The notes beneath the pieces were generated by a model. The model searched no databases. It had not been told where the DNA came from and saw only the letters and a list, made by a program, of their open reading frames with translations. The position numbers were made by a program, and so were the translations under genes. A stretch of DNA of 64,000 bases from Voacanga thouarsii (Eukaryota > Streptophyta > Magnoliopsida > Gentianales > Apocynaceae): assembly GCA_026120185.1 (NCBI GenBank), contig JANUWF010001819.1:744001-808000 (forward strand). The letters run 5' to 3'. Positions 12,194 through 23,369 of the stretch are shown here, one piece after another. The stretch's first letter is position 1. Every line of letters begins with the position of its first letter.

Positions 12194-12448
12194 CTCTCTT
12201 ATGACATGATCATGAGCGCACTTTGTGACCGTAAGTTCCTTTATTAATAAAAAAAATTACATTATAATTTTTATATTTTTATAATATCTCATGTCAAATC
12301 AATTACTATCAATTTAGTTGAGATCTCTCTTATGACAGATCATGTGCGCACTTTCGAAGAGCGACTGTGAGTTCTTTTATTAATAAAAAAATTATATTAT
12401 AATTTTTATATTTTTATAATATCTCGTGTCAAATCAATCACTATCGGA
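12194..12448. repeat. Tandem duplication of a 131-bp unit
   Basis: Two adjacent units (12194-12324 and 12325-about 12448) each begin CTCTCTTATGACA, contain a GCGCACTTT stretch and then TTTATTAATAAAAAAA. They differ by a few substitutions and a short indel. No coding potential. Confidence 0.8.
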
Positions 12449-13623
12449 TAGAATATATTTTTATTTTGGAACACCTAATTTTTCTCACATTTCCTTCGTT
12501 GTATTGGAGGAGGAATTTGGGAATTATTACGAAGATAATTGCATTAGCTATATTATTATTCATGAATAATTTTTATTTAAAAAATATTGGTTACATGACC
12601 TTTATATGCGTGGAAAGGCCATATAGTCCAAAGCCCATGACATCGGCCGAAAGTTTAGACTGGGGAGACAATATGGATATCCATTTAAATTTGGATGGAG
12701 TTTAGCGGAATACAATCCATGTAAATCAGTTTAATATATGAGTTTATATGAATACATTTAATTGGATGGTGGATATCCATTTACTCATATTCATTTATTT
12801 ATATATGTTTATTCGCTACAAAAATGTTTTATTTTAGCATATTTCTTTTGTTAATTAGAGAAATAAGTGGTGGGACATATGTAAGTAGTGAAAGATATTA
12901 TTTAAATTAAATAAAAATATTTTAGTTTATCACCTTACTCTTTATCAAGTAAATAGATTTGTAATGAGACTTAGGTATTAGTGGAACTAATCTCTCAAAA
13001 TGTAGAAGTTTTTTTTTTTTTAAATGAGTTAAATGAATGCTAATAGATTAAGTGGATATCTATTTAAATATATTAAATTTATTAGATTTAAATAAATATC
13101 CATTTAAGTTCATACACTTAATTCTAATTATTCATATTTTTTATTCATGGATAAATTGGAATATTTATTTAATTCCCATCCAAATTGCCATCCCTAACTC
13201 AGATCAAAGCTCAGATCATCCGTTCGTAGAAATGCCACGAGACCAGCCATTCAGAGCCTTAACCTCAGATGCCTGCCAACCCAGCTTCCCTTTAGAACAG
13301 GAGATTGAACTTGATTATACCCCAACACTGTGCTCTTGGATTTGAAAACACGTCTCATAGGTCGCACCAAGTAATTGAACCCGAAAACACCATTCCTGAG
13401 AGCCTCGTACTCTTAAGTGAGAACGCAACTCCAGCAACACAATGGCGTCTCATACCCTCAGACCTGAAAATGGGACTTGGATTTGATATGAAAACTACAT
13501 GGCTCCGGTTTTCGATGGATTAATATGGGTATTTAAATTGTCCAAGAGTCATATTCAGAAATCACTTTATACTTTTGTCACTTTTAGAGTGGGGGTATTA
13601 CAAAATTATTATTCTAATTATAT
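12449..13623. other. Spacer with no recognisable gene
   Basis: Mostly AT-rich. The motif GGATATCCATTTA or close forms recurs (near 12674, 12770, 13050). A less AT-rich island at about 13180-13530 has short frames on both strands, but none resembles a known protein and none has clear splice sites. Confidence 0.5.
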
Positions 13624-14233
13624 TACTTCCTCCATTTTAAAAGAATGTCAAAAATTCTAATTTTGTTATACTAAAATACTTGTCAATTTTATAAATTAAA
13701 AATGCATTTATTGCGTATATTCTTAAATTATCTATTCTTTAAGTACTCAATAAATATTTGACTCATTAAATATATGTGTATTTTCAATCTAATTAATGAA
13801 AATTTACTTTTATTCATGGATATAATAGTCCTTTTTTATTACTCCCTCCATCCCTATTTATTTATCATAATTAACTACTTCACACAATTTAAGAAAAATT
13901 AGTTAGTCTCTTAAATTTATACAACTTTGTTTATACATTCCAAAAATGCCATTGGATTTAACTTTCTCAACAACTGTTTTCTTACTTTATTTATTCAACT
14001 TTCTCTCTAAAGTTATTACACTTTTACTTTTCAAAACTATTTAATACAATGATATAATATTAAAATTAACATTAATGACGCCTAAATTTTTTTAATATGA
14101 CAGATAAAAAGGGACACAAAAACTTTTTAATTGTGACTGATAAATAGAAACGGAGGAAATATAATTGTATAAAATAATTTCTTAATTTATGTGCCATTTA
14201 CTAGATTGACATCTTTTTAAAACGAATGAAGTA
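13624..14233. mobile_element. Stowaway-like MITE containing a second MITE
   Basis: The left end (ACTTCCTCCATTTTAAAAG) and the reverse complement of the right end (ACTTCATTCGTTTTAAAAA) match over about 25 bases, with TA at the borders. This 'CTCC-TCC' terminus is typical of Stowaway/mariner-type MITEs. The middle is occupied by another element (13842-14160). Confidence 0.65.
13842..14160. mobile_element. Inner Stowaway-like MITE
   Basis: The left end CTCCCTCCATCCCTATTTAT is mirrored on the right by ATAAATAGAAACGGAGGAAAT (14142-14160 region), giving imperfect terminal inverted repeats of about 30 bp. It is about 320 bp long and sits inside the element at 13624-14233. Confidence 0.65.
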
Positions 14234-14447
14234 TATGACATTTGTATCGTTATTTTTTTAATCTTTATTGAGAATGGAAAAATACTGAGTATTCTTGAGG
14301 ATAACTAGAGTTAGGAGTTTGAGTCCCCTTAATTTAATGATAAGTAATCATTTAAATTGTTTCTAAATTCCTCCTCGATCCTTTTTCCCTTGCAAAAAGT
14401 CACCAAGTGTCCATTTTATTATCTCTTTTCAATTTTTTCTTTTCCAA

Positions 14448-14483
14448 ATAATAATAATAATAATAATAATAATAGTAATAATA
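14448..14483. repeat. AAT trinucleotide microsatellite
   Basis: About twelve AAT units with one AGT interruption. The following 14484-14762 is AT-rich; a CCGTCCACAATAAGTGACTT stretch near 14554 looks like one half of another Stowaway-like MITE. Confidence 0.8.
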
Positions 14484-14762
14484 AAGTCTTAACAGTCTTC
14501 TATTAATAATTCTGTTTCAAATACAAACCTAATAGAATTAATAATAATACCCTTTCCGTCCACAATAAGTGACTTAATTTCTTTTTTAATTTATTTAAAA
14601 ATAACTATTTACTTTCTAAATATAAATCGTATTTATTTTTTTTTAATTTTACCCATACACTAATTTTCTATCATTTAATTAACATTACAACTATTCATAA
14701 TGAATTTATTTCAACCAACAATAACAACACATTCTATTATAAAAAATGCAAATTTTTACTTA

Positions 14763-15231
14763 AGGTGAGTTTGGTTGGAGTGAAAGTGGGAAGGAAAAGA
14801 GGAGGGGAAGTAAAATAAGAAGTAAATGTATGATTTACTTAGTTTGGTTGGAGTGATTGGAGGAGAGGAAGTATATGTGGAAGGGAATTGGATCCCTTCC
14901 ACCTTAGATTTTTCTTTTTCTCTATTTTGAAGGGTTTGAGAAGTAAATGAGGGTGAAAAAACCCTCTTGTCATAGGGTATTTATTTCATTACAATTCTAT
15001 CATACTTTATATTTTTTTTGAATTAGCCTTAGGAGTATAATAGTAATTCAATAATTATTTTCTCCCTATATACCTCATAATCAAACAATGAGAGGTAAAT
15101 CATATTTACTTCCCTTCCACTCCAACCAAACAGGATGAAAGTAATTACATTTACTTCCCATGATAGAAGTAAAATGTTCCACTCCCCTTTCCCCTCCCCT
15201 TTCCCCTTCCATTCGCGAACCAAACTCACCC
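14763..15231. mobile_element. Tourist-like MITE (GGTGAGTTTGGTT termini)
   Basis: The left end AGGTGAGTTTGGTTGG and right end CGAACCAAACTCACCC are inverted, flanked by TTA on each side (14760-14762, 15232-15234), as expected for PIF/Harbinger (Tourist) MITEs. The 469-bp interior has G-rich (GGAAGTAAA) and complementary C-rich (TTTACTTCC) halves, so the whole element is a loose foldback. Confidence 0.7.
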
Positions 15232-15240
15232 TTATCTTAT

Positions 15241-15650
15241 ATTTGGTTACACTGTTTTGTGGAAGTAAATGAGGAATGAAAGTAAATATAGAATTAAATG
15301 ATACATCTACCTCGTTTGGTTGGACGTAGCCATGGTGGGAATTAAATCAGAATGGAGTACCACTCTCCCTTCACATCAACATTTTTTTTTTCTCCCAATT
15401 TAGAGGGATTAGAAGACAAAAAATAAAGTAGAAGCAGTAATGACGATTGATCGTATTTTTAATATTAAAAATTTTAATAAAATAAATAATGAGGGATATA
15501 ATAAATTATATTAATTATTCTCTCTCTTCCTCCCTCCCCTTCCCTTCATACTAAACAAAATAAAATAAATATTATTACTTCCCTTAGCAGAAATAAAAGG
15601 TGCCTCTCCCCTCTCTCCTTCCCCTCCCCCTCGGCAAACCAAACAAGGGC
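15241..15650. mobile_element. Diverged relative of the 14763 MITE
   Basis: The same architecture is visible: ATTTGGTTAC near the left end, a GGAAGTAAATGAGG-like half, a C-rich half (CCCTCCCCTTCCC) and a right end CAAACCAAACAAGGGC. The termini are degraded and the left border is approximate. Confidence 0.5.
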
Positions 15651-15660
15651 TTAATTACTA

Positions 15661-15938
15661 CTCCCTTCATCCCATAATATAAGTCACTTGATTTAATTTC
15701 ACACATATTAAGATTTCTAAAAATAAAGTGACTTTATATTTTTTCTTCCTAAAATACCCTTATTTAAATGTCTTGAAAATAAGAAAAGAAATGAGAGAAA
15801 GAAAGAGAAAGAGAACAATAAATAAGGACAAAACTGTAAAAATAACTTTAAAACTTTATTGAAAAGTCTCCAACGACTTATAATTTAGAACAGCAAAAGT
15901 AATATCTAACGACTTATATTATGTGACAGATGAAATAC
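15661..15938. mobile_element. Stowaway-like MITE
   Basis: The left end CTCCCTTCATCCCATAATAT matches the reverse complement of the right end (ATATTATGTGACAGATGAAA region, 15916-15936), with ATAAGTCACTTG/ATAAGTCGTTAG continuing inward. About 280 bp, no coding. Confidence 0.65.
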
Positions 15939-16399
15939 TTCATAAAATTAAAGTGATAAGATGTAATTAATGAGATGAGATTTTGTTAAAATTAAAAGAA
16001 TGGTAAAATAAACATTTTAATTCTTTTTATCATAAAATTTTACAATTCTTTAATATGTACGGATGTGCCAATTAAATCACTTATTTGTAGATGGAGAAAA
16101 AAAATAAATTTATCTAAAAAAGAAAAAAAATAAAAAGAGATAATGAAAGAGACGCGTTGCAAAAGAGGAGAATGAATGAGAAAAGAATTTAAGGGAGAGA
16201 ATCCCTGACCGGTGCGGCCCTGTCTGATTTAGATGCGCATGGAGCTCAGTTACAATTAGAACGAGTAATCAATCGAAAGTAATAGGATTGCCAATTCGGG
16301 CACAACAAGGGCATTTGGGTTTAAGGTTAAATTTAGTCCATGAATATAAATCTAAATGTCTTAATTGTTCCTGAATGATACTAGACCCATAATGTTCTG

Positions 16400-16760
16400 T
16401 CAGTGATGGAAACGTGACAGTGCGTGAGTATGGGTGCGAGAGAGGATGAAGGGGTTTAGACTGACATGGGAGCGAACAAACAATGGTTATGGGGACGTGA
16501 TCCTCAGTGAGATATTAGAGGGAAAGGACATTAAGAAGTTTAGACCGACACATGAGCAAACAAACAATACTATAAAGGACGTGACAGTACGTGAGTTATA
16601 GAAGCAAAGGAAGATTAAGGAGTTTGGACCAGAAGCAAACAAACAATATTACAGGAGACGTAACACTATCAATTATGGGAGCAAGTGAAAGAGAAGATTA
16701 AAAAGTCTAGACCGAACAATGATTATTAAGGAAGACCTGAAAATACTAAAAAATTCGTGA
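16400..16760. repeat. Four degenerate units of an 84-bp minisatellite
   Basis: A unit with GATTAAGGAGTTTAGACC, then GAGCAAACAAACAAT, then GGACGTGACAGTA recurs with starts near 16445, 16528, 16613 and 16696 (spacings 83, 85, 83). The last unit is partial. The copies differ at many positions, so the array is old. 15939-16400 and 16760-17350 hold no recognisable gene. Confidence 0.7.
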
Positions 16761-17805
16761 CTTCAGTGAAAATAAGTTCAACTGTTTACCTAACATAACA
16801 TAATATAAGAAACAAATGTAACATAACTGAATGATTGATGGATAATGAATTGTTTTAATTCCATACTTATTTTCTAAAATTTTCTTTCTTTCTTTCTTTC
16901 CCTTTTACTAGAACAGTAAAGAATCGTCCTGAAAAAATTAAAAAAGAAAAACGTCGATGGTTCCTAGACCTTGTACCACCACCAAAAGAGGAAAAGGGAA
17001 TTGATTGAAGCTCTTGCTATCTGAATTGCCGGGCAAAAAAGATTAGGCCAAATGGGATGAAGATATCGGCGTCAATCTATTGCTAGTTGCTAGTTGCCAC
17101 ATAGCCACAGGCAGAAATGACCCGACAATTTGCTCCCAGCAATGGCCGCGATAGAAACTTGGGGCTGAGGAGGTGTAATGGTCTTATGTTTTCCTTTGCC
17201 GACAACTTTAAATGGCTCTGGGAACTTCAAAGCCATTAGCAGTTTTGGCAACTTTTAATCAATCAGGTAAAAGTGAAAACAAAGCTTCCCTTTTCTCAAA
17301 CCCCCGCATTTCAAGAAAATGAAATCTTTGAGCAAATCTGTTTTCCAGAATTTTAGACATGATTGATTTCTGTTTTTGCCTTTACATTCATCCTTTACAA
17401 TCTCTCAGCTTTTGCTGCTTTCGGTCAATTCCCAATTTTCTACTTCAGCAAACATTTTCCACCACAATTAAATGGGGACAAGAAAAATATGAATATTATT
17501 CAAAAACACAGTTCCAACAAATTTTATGTGGGTTAATCAAATCCACCCAAAAACTAAGAAATGACCCCAAAAAAAAAAAAAAAAAAAACAAGAAGGAAGA
17601 TAAAGGCTGCATCAAAATTCTTCCGACAATTACACATTATTCTGTACAAAGTTCCAGGCAGAAACAAATAGAGACCATCACCAAGAAAACAATTGAGGAA
17701 CACAAACCACAAGTTAACCAGAAGATACAATCAGATTGAACTCCAAAGGATATACAGAGAAGAAAAAGCCTCAGTTCAAAAGTTTGATGGGGTAAAACCC
17801 ACAAT

Positions 17806-18006
17806 TTACCTAGTATTACAGAGCACAAAATTCCAGATCCTAGAACAAGCATGCCGCAAACGAGGATACATCCGGCCACTGTAAACACTTGATTCCCTCC
17901 AGAGGTCTTCGATGGTCTGGATAAAATGATTCAAGCTTCTGACAGGCGGAACATAGAGGATCAAAGGGGCAGCCGAGAAGGCCACTGCGAAGAAAAAGTG
18001 CAGCAT
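17806..18006 (-). CDS. Small conserved-looking membrane-anchored protein, 66 aa
   Basis: One uninterrupted exon from ATG (18006-18004) to TGA at 17806. A TTG nine bases upstream is in frame, but ATG is the natural start. Residues 1-20 (MLHFFFAVAFSAAPLILYVP) form a hydrophobic helix fit for a signal anchor. The rest is basic and amphipathic, with VRSLNHF, ED.WRES and MYPRLRHACSRIW, ending CNTR. Its protein-like composition, the TATA box upstream and a GC shift near 18180-18350 suggest a real gene. I have an impression of similar short unknown proteins in other plants but cannot name a family. Function is unknown; the product would sit in the ER or another membrane with a short soluble tail. 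Confidence 0.6.
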   Translation of the reverse strand: MLHFFFAVAFSAAPLILYVPPVRSLNHFIQTIEDLWRESSVYSGRMYPRLRHACSRIWNFVLCNTR

Positions 18007-18131
18007 CTCAAACAACTCTAAAACTCAAGCGGAGAAATCAAAGAAAAGAAATGGTTCAACTTGGTTCTCTGAGGAATTATTAATTAGTGGATGATTTAGC
18101 AAAGACTTAGACTTAGGCTTTGGAATTTCTA

Positions 18132-18147
18132 GGGATATATATAATAA
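18132..18147 (-). promoter_or_regulatory. Probable TATA box of the 66-aa gene
   Basis: The minus strand reads TTATATATATCCC about 125-140 bases upstream of the ATG. This gives room for a transcript start near 18105 and a 5' untranslated region of about 100 bases. The spacing is plausible; no other core element is clear. Confidence 0.4.
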
Positions 18148-18349
18148 GTGGGTGTGGGGCGTTGAAAACTTGGAAGCAAGCTAGCTGATACTGGCAGTAT
18201 CAAGAATCGCACAAAAGAGGAACAGGAACACGAGGCTGGGGGCCGGGGAATGGTTTCACGGGCTCCACTTTAGCTTTTCGAGCCTTTGGTCGAACTAGTG
18301 TCTGCCGTCAAAAGGATTTACCGTAGGCAGACTTGTGGTGAGAATTTTC

Positions 18350-20612
18350 CCATTTTTATTATTTTCTTTAATTTGTTTCCTTTTTTTTAGGTCTACTATT
18401 TTTCTTTGTTTGACAGATTGGAAGGTTTATTAGATGTTGACTGTTTTTATGACTTCATGAGAATTTTTTAATAATTAAATTATTAACATGTCACGTGTAG
18501 TTTTTTAAAATATATGTAACAGGGGTGTTAATATAGGTAATAATGTAATGAGTATTTAAATTTATATATAAATAATTAAAATTAAATTTATAAACCTAAA
18601 TTTAGAAAATTCAGAAAAGAGAGATGAGTTATACTTATATATAAGTTCTATTATTAATTTTTTTAATTGATAAAGGAGTAAGTTAGTAATTTTTTATTTA
18701 TTTTAAGTGATATTTTCTACTATAGTGTATTGTTTAGGCTTTATCATGAATATTTTTAATTATAAAAGTAATAAGATAAAATATTTTTATTAAACAAAAA
18801 TATATAAATAAATCAAAGGAAACAAATGAATATCTACTATCCATTTAAATGAATCGGATTTAATTGGTTGAACTCTATCTAATTCCATTCAAAATCAAAT
18901 AAATATTAATTCTAAACTTATAAATCTGCTCTAAGTTGGGTGAATTTTCATTTCTATATAGTTTTTCTTTTTCAGAGGAATTACTGTTTTCTTCATCATT
19001 TTTCGTTGTTTAAACATCGGATTACGGTTTTTTTTTTCCATCTAAAATAAATAGTGATATCACGTAAGTATCATAGCCTCCGTTTGGAACAAAAAAATAA
19101 CTTGTGTATTTGGATTAAAATTAATTTTTTAAAAATATAATTATAATTTTGATTTTTTAAAAATTAATATTACGAATTAATAAAATTACCTTGTTTAAAA
19201 AAATGTTTGAAGCTGTATTTTTTTTATATATAAAAAGAATTCCAATTCAATTGCAGAGGTGGGAAATCAAACGAGATTAGTTGGAGGAAAAGGCAAGAGA
19301 ACGAAATGGCAATTGCATATTATCGTTGAGGATGTCTGCTTTTGAAAGGAATTGCATTAAGCAGTCTACGTGTGACTTTTTATTATTTATTATTATTATT
19401 ATTTTTTTTCTGGTATTGGGGGGGGGGGGGGGGGGACACGAGCCTCTGTTTTCGTCTAATGTTTTTCTTTGTTTGAACATTTGTACGTTGAAATAAGGAT
19501 TTGACAAACTTAACTTTAAACTTTGATTAGCTCACATATGTCTCTGCCCATCGGTTTTTTAAAAGTTTTCAACTTCTATTGGTTTCTTCTGCCCATAGTT
19601 TTTTTCTAAACCTACCCATAGAGCATATCGGCTAAAATTAAAATATAAATATTGAAGTTTAAATATTTAATGTGAATCGTAAAATATGATATTTAGAAAT
19701 TATATTTAAAGATGGAATATGTTAAATTCATTATAACTTATTTTTATATTATATTTTACTACAATTTAAATTTAATAAAAATAAATAACAATAATTAAAC
19801 AATCATCTAGAATATTTAAATTTAAAATTTAAGTAACGTTTATTTTATATAAATTTTATAAAAAATTTAAATAATCAAGTAATAATTAAATTTTATTATA
19901 AAATACAATAAAGTAAATAAATATTTAATTATATTGTTATTGAATATATTTAATTAAATAAATATTTAATTAATTAATTTTAAATAATTAATTAAGTTAT
20001 TAAACAAACTCTATATTACTAATTCTAAATAAGTCTTAAATTTTATTCCCCCTCCTTCCCCCTCCCCTTGTCTGATCTTTAATTCCTCGATTGCTCTTAG
20101 TCTATGTTTGGATTGAGGAAAATTTGGGAGAGAAAAGGAGGGTAATTGGAAGAAGATCAAAGATATGGAAATGAGTATTTTGTTTCGGACCACTTTCGAT
20201 TGACAATAAAGTAAATGGAGAACGAGAACAACAGTTCCCAATTTAGGAGAAACACGTGGGGTTCTCAATGCTTGCTCGTTGATTCCTTGGCCAAAACCAA
20301 TTCTATACCTAAATGACTAAAATGCTCACTTCCAAACCAGAACTTAGCTGGTGAGTCTCTTTCAGGGGTCATTTTGTTTCACTTTTATTGGTTGGACGTC
20401 AATGCTCCATCTGGCTGAGGGCATGGGGTCTGTCGCGTGGGGCTGTGGAAGTGGCTTTCCGTTTCCTTTCATTAGCAAATGAGTTTTGATCACTTATGAG
20501 AGAAAGAGATAAGGATGGAGCTCCTCCTATATTCTTCTTACAACGCATTTCTATAAGATAAATAGTACCATTCTTCCGTATTCCTATAGGGTAAAAAAAA
20601 AAGTTGTTAAAA
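18350..20612. other. AT-rich intergenic region, no gene seen
   Basis: Long A/T stretches without long frames. An 18-base G homopolymer lies at 19418-19435 (listed separately). 19580-20040 is almost entirely A and T. Short frames here are low-complexity. Confidence 0.6.
19418..19435 (+). repeat. 18-base G homopolymer
   Basis: Eighteen consecutive G follow a TTA/TTATT run (19381-19410). Such a run can form a G-quadruplex and is error-prone in sequencing, so its exact length is uncertain. Confidence 0.8.
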
Positions 20613-20659
20613 TCTATATTACATATATAAAAGTCAAAGGAAAAGCATATGGTGTTGTC

Positions 20660-21600
20660 ATTTGTCATTTGAAATCAACAGAGAGCATGACACGTGCATC
20701 TCCACCTAACTTTCCACCCGGCTTCGACTCTGCTTCCTTGCAGAAGACAATTCATCAGACTCTCTTCCTCGCCTATTCGATCTCCTCCTCTCTTCTCGTT
20801 TTGTCTCTTCGATTTGCCGTCTAAATTCAATGCCCATAATCCTTCAATCACTACTTATTCCTCAATGAACTCTTCATCTCAATACATTCCTTTTCTTTTC
20901 TTAGCCCTGAAGAATTTCCCACTCTAAATAAAGAAAATCTAAACCCTAAAAGGGACAAAACAGAGTAGTGATTGAGAAATGAATCTGCCATGACTGCAAC
21001 ACCAGTTACATGTTAGGGGCTACCCAAATTTGCCATCCGGGGTTGCCCAGCCAAGATGCGGCTGCTATTACCTCTCAATGCCCAAAAACCACTCAAAGAA
21101 CCCCCTTATCATCATCACAGCCTCAAACATTTTTTTTAAAAATTTTTTTTGGCGTGTTCTGGGGAGAACCAAAACAAGATTAAGGAAGGCTGATAGAAGA
21201 TGAATATGCGGTAAAAGATTCAGTCTTTTCTTTTGGCAGTTCATCATACAAACCAGTAGATCAAGGAAGTACCTGGTTTTCGACTATATCTAGCAGGCTA
21301 ATATCCTTGGATTAAAAAGATCAAGGGTGGTTGGTTTTGAATTGGGTGGAGACTGAAGAAATCATTGGCGGCAAAGAGGGGTAACCACCCTATCAACACA
21401 GTGATTGCTGATGCAATCTTTTCTTCATCTTTAGTCGCTCTCTTTTCTCTGCACATGCTCTCGCTCTCTGTCTCTTTGTTTCTCTCTATTGACGTTTGTG
21501 CACCTATTTAGCCACTTGCGGAAAAATACAATGTATTGAATTTGGAATTTGGATTCTTGATATGCTTCACTTTTCTTCCTTGGGCCATAAATGGGTGAGG
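20660..21600 (+). other. Unassigned Helitron interior, possible 5' untranslated or promoter fragments
   Basis: Pyrimidine-rich sequence with CCTCCTCTCTTCTCG and repeated TCTC motifs, as in plant 5' untranslated regions. An open frame without ATG at about 20983-21180 (ICHDCNTSYMLGA...) has balanced composition and may be an exon piece, but I do not recognise it. Confidence 0.35.
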
Positions 21601-21672
21601 AGAAGTGCCACGATTATTGTGTGTTAATTGTTTGATGAAATGCCTGATTGGATGTTTAATGCTTTTGTTTAG

Positions 21673-21796
21673 GTATCAATCTCATAAATGGACTGTTTAT
21701 GTTCGCGGGGTAACAAATGAGGATCTTGGCGTGGTGGTGAAACGAGCTATTTTTCAATTGCATTCCAGTTTTAATGATCCCCCCAGAGTTGTTGAC
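21673..21796 (+). pseudogene. Captured exon of a YEATS-domain protein (GAS41/YAF9/TAF14 type)
   Basis: After an intron-like acceptor (TTTTGTTTAG/G) the frame reads [12 protein letters not shown], then [19 protein letters not shown] and ends PPRVVD. This is the start of the YEATS domain, which binds acylated lysines on histone tails in SWR1/NuA4-type and TFIID-related complexes. Similarity stops abruptly after RVVD, where the parent would continue with the rest of the domain; the following sequence is unrelated. It is one exon, or most of one, out of context, so not functional. Confidence 0.8.
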
Positions 21797-22387
21797 ATCC
21801 AAATAAATACTATATTTATAGATCTCTATACAACAAGCCCTTGACCTCCTCAGCAATGGCGTCTCTCATCAACAAGCCCTTAGCCTCCTAGCTCTACAGC
21901 TCCAAGAATGGGACTCTTCTATTGAATCAGCTTCGTTTGGGACTCAACTCAGTTAACTTAAAGAATTCTACCAGTGGATTTGCCAGAATAAGATAACAGC
22001 AATTGGAAAAATTGGTCATGTGTGGACTCAATATTGGAAATAATTGTCTTTCTCTTTCCCTCTCCGGAGAGAAAAACAAAAAAAGCAGACATTTACTGCT
22101 CTTTCCTGAAAATTCTTCTCTATGAAGGTAAGCAAAGAAAGATTGTGTTGCTCATTTTTCTTTTCCTAATCATTCTTTATCATACTCTGGGTCTTCCTTT
22201 TTATAGCTAGAGTTTAACACTTAAATTGGGAGTGATTTTTTGCTGGGATTTCAAATTTGATTTTCTGGGTATTGTTTTTGCTAATGATGTTGGGTACATT
22301 TTATGGTTTTGGGATTCCTTCTTCCAGGTTACCAATGTAAGAAGAAGAAGCAAATTCATGTTTAAGGCCTCCGAATCATTCACCTAA

Positions 22388-23233
22388 ATGGGTCGCAAGA
22401 AAAAGAATAAGAGGCTTCATACATCCACAGGCTGAGAATAAAGCCGACATTTTTTTTGTCTTTTATTTTGTTTTCTCTATACCTTGTATGCCTTAGCTAA
22501 TTCTGTTCGTTACTGTTGATTTGGGAGAGTATGCATATTATGTTCATTGTTTCAAACGGTGATCAAAATGAAATTCAAATGTTTGGTGAATTGAAGGATA
22601 ATGGTGAACAGAATGGGGAAGTGGTAGCTCAAGACCTAGAAAGTACCGCCTTAGCCGCACAAAATTCGATTGAAGACGGTAATCAAATTAAAGAATTTGG
22701 TATTGTAAATGTTGACCATGGACCTCAAGAGAGCTCAGAGGGCAAAGATGCTGGTCAAGGAGAATTTTTGGAGGATGTGGCCGATTCAATAATCTGGTTG
22801 CTGACAACTATGAATGAGTGGAGGCAGGATGTGACTTAAGGTGAATGGAGAGGAAGAAAGCCATGTAGAGGAAACTACTAATGGAAATTGTGAAGTCAAG
22901 CAGTTTGGAGTTCATTCAGAAATGCAGGTAGAAAAGGAAAACTATATTGAGAACGAAGTGGTTGACAATATTATTGAGGTTGAAGCTGATCTAGGGACAA
23001 GGATCAAGGAGGAAGAAAGGCGTGTTGACGAGGAAAATGGAGAGCCTTATCCTGCTGTAAACTAATATTTGGAGGAAATCATGGATGCAAGTCAAATGGA
23101 GATATTAACTAAAGGAGGTGAGGTAAGTGATGTCTCAATTAAGCGTGTTGAAGAAATGGGAGAGGAAGAAAAAGAAGGAACAGATGATAACAAAAAGGAA
23201 TCAGGAATTACTGGAGAAGATGATGAAGGATAG
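22388..23233 (+). pseudogene. Captured 5' part of a gene for an acidic protein, with stops
   Basis: A short first exon begins MGRKKKNKRLHTSTG (22388) after what looks like an untranslated exon (donor GAAG/GTAAGC near 22127, acceptor CTTCCAG near 22327). A Glu/Asp/Asn-rich frame follows at 22516-22839. It shifts at 22836-22841 and continues at 22841-23065, passes a TAA at 23063-23065 and runs in the same frame to TAG at 23233. Motifs such as QIKEFG and VKQFGV recur loosely. The family is not recognised. The stop at 23233 is formed exactly where the next, oppositely oriented fragment begins. Confidence 0.55.
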
Positions 23234-23369
23234 ATTATCTGAAGCCTCTGGCCTTCTGCTGGGCTAGCTATGTAGAAAGCAGAGCCAGCTCCAATTCTGT
23301 AGACATCTCCACTCTTCAATCTCCTTTCTGCCAATTCGTCTTTATAAATATGCCCAACTCTTGCTTCCC
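23234..23369 (-). pseudogene. Captured exon of a vicilin-like cupin (seed storage protein type)
   Basis: On the minus strand an acceptor (ACGAATGCAG/GG) leads into EARVGHIYKDELAERRL, KSGDVYRIGAGSAFYIA and EGQRLQII. GDVYRI.AGSAFY and GQRLQII are hallmark segments of the vicilin-like cupin barrel. The frame joins unrelated sequence at 23233. An exon fragment only; the longer frame around it (23092-23544) is not a real protein. Confidence 0.75.

Noticed and set aside
17637..17888. Cys/Leu-rich 83-codon minus frame next to the 66-aa gene
   Set aside because: It overlaps the end of the better-supported gene in another frame and looks like 3' untranslated sequence.
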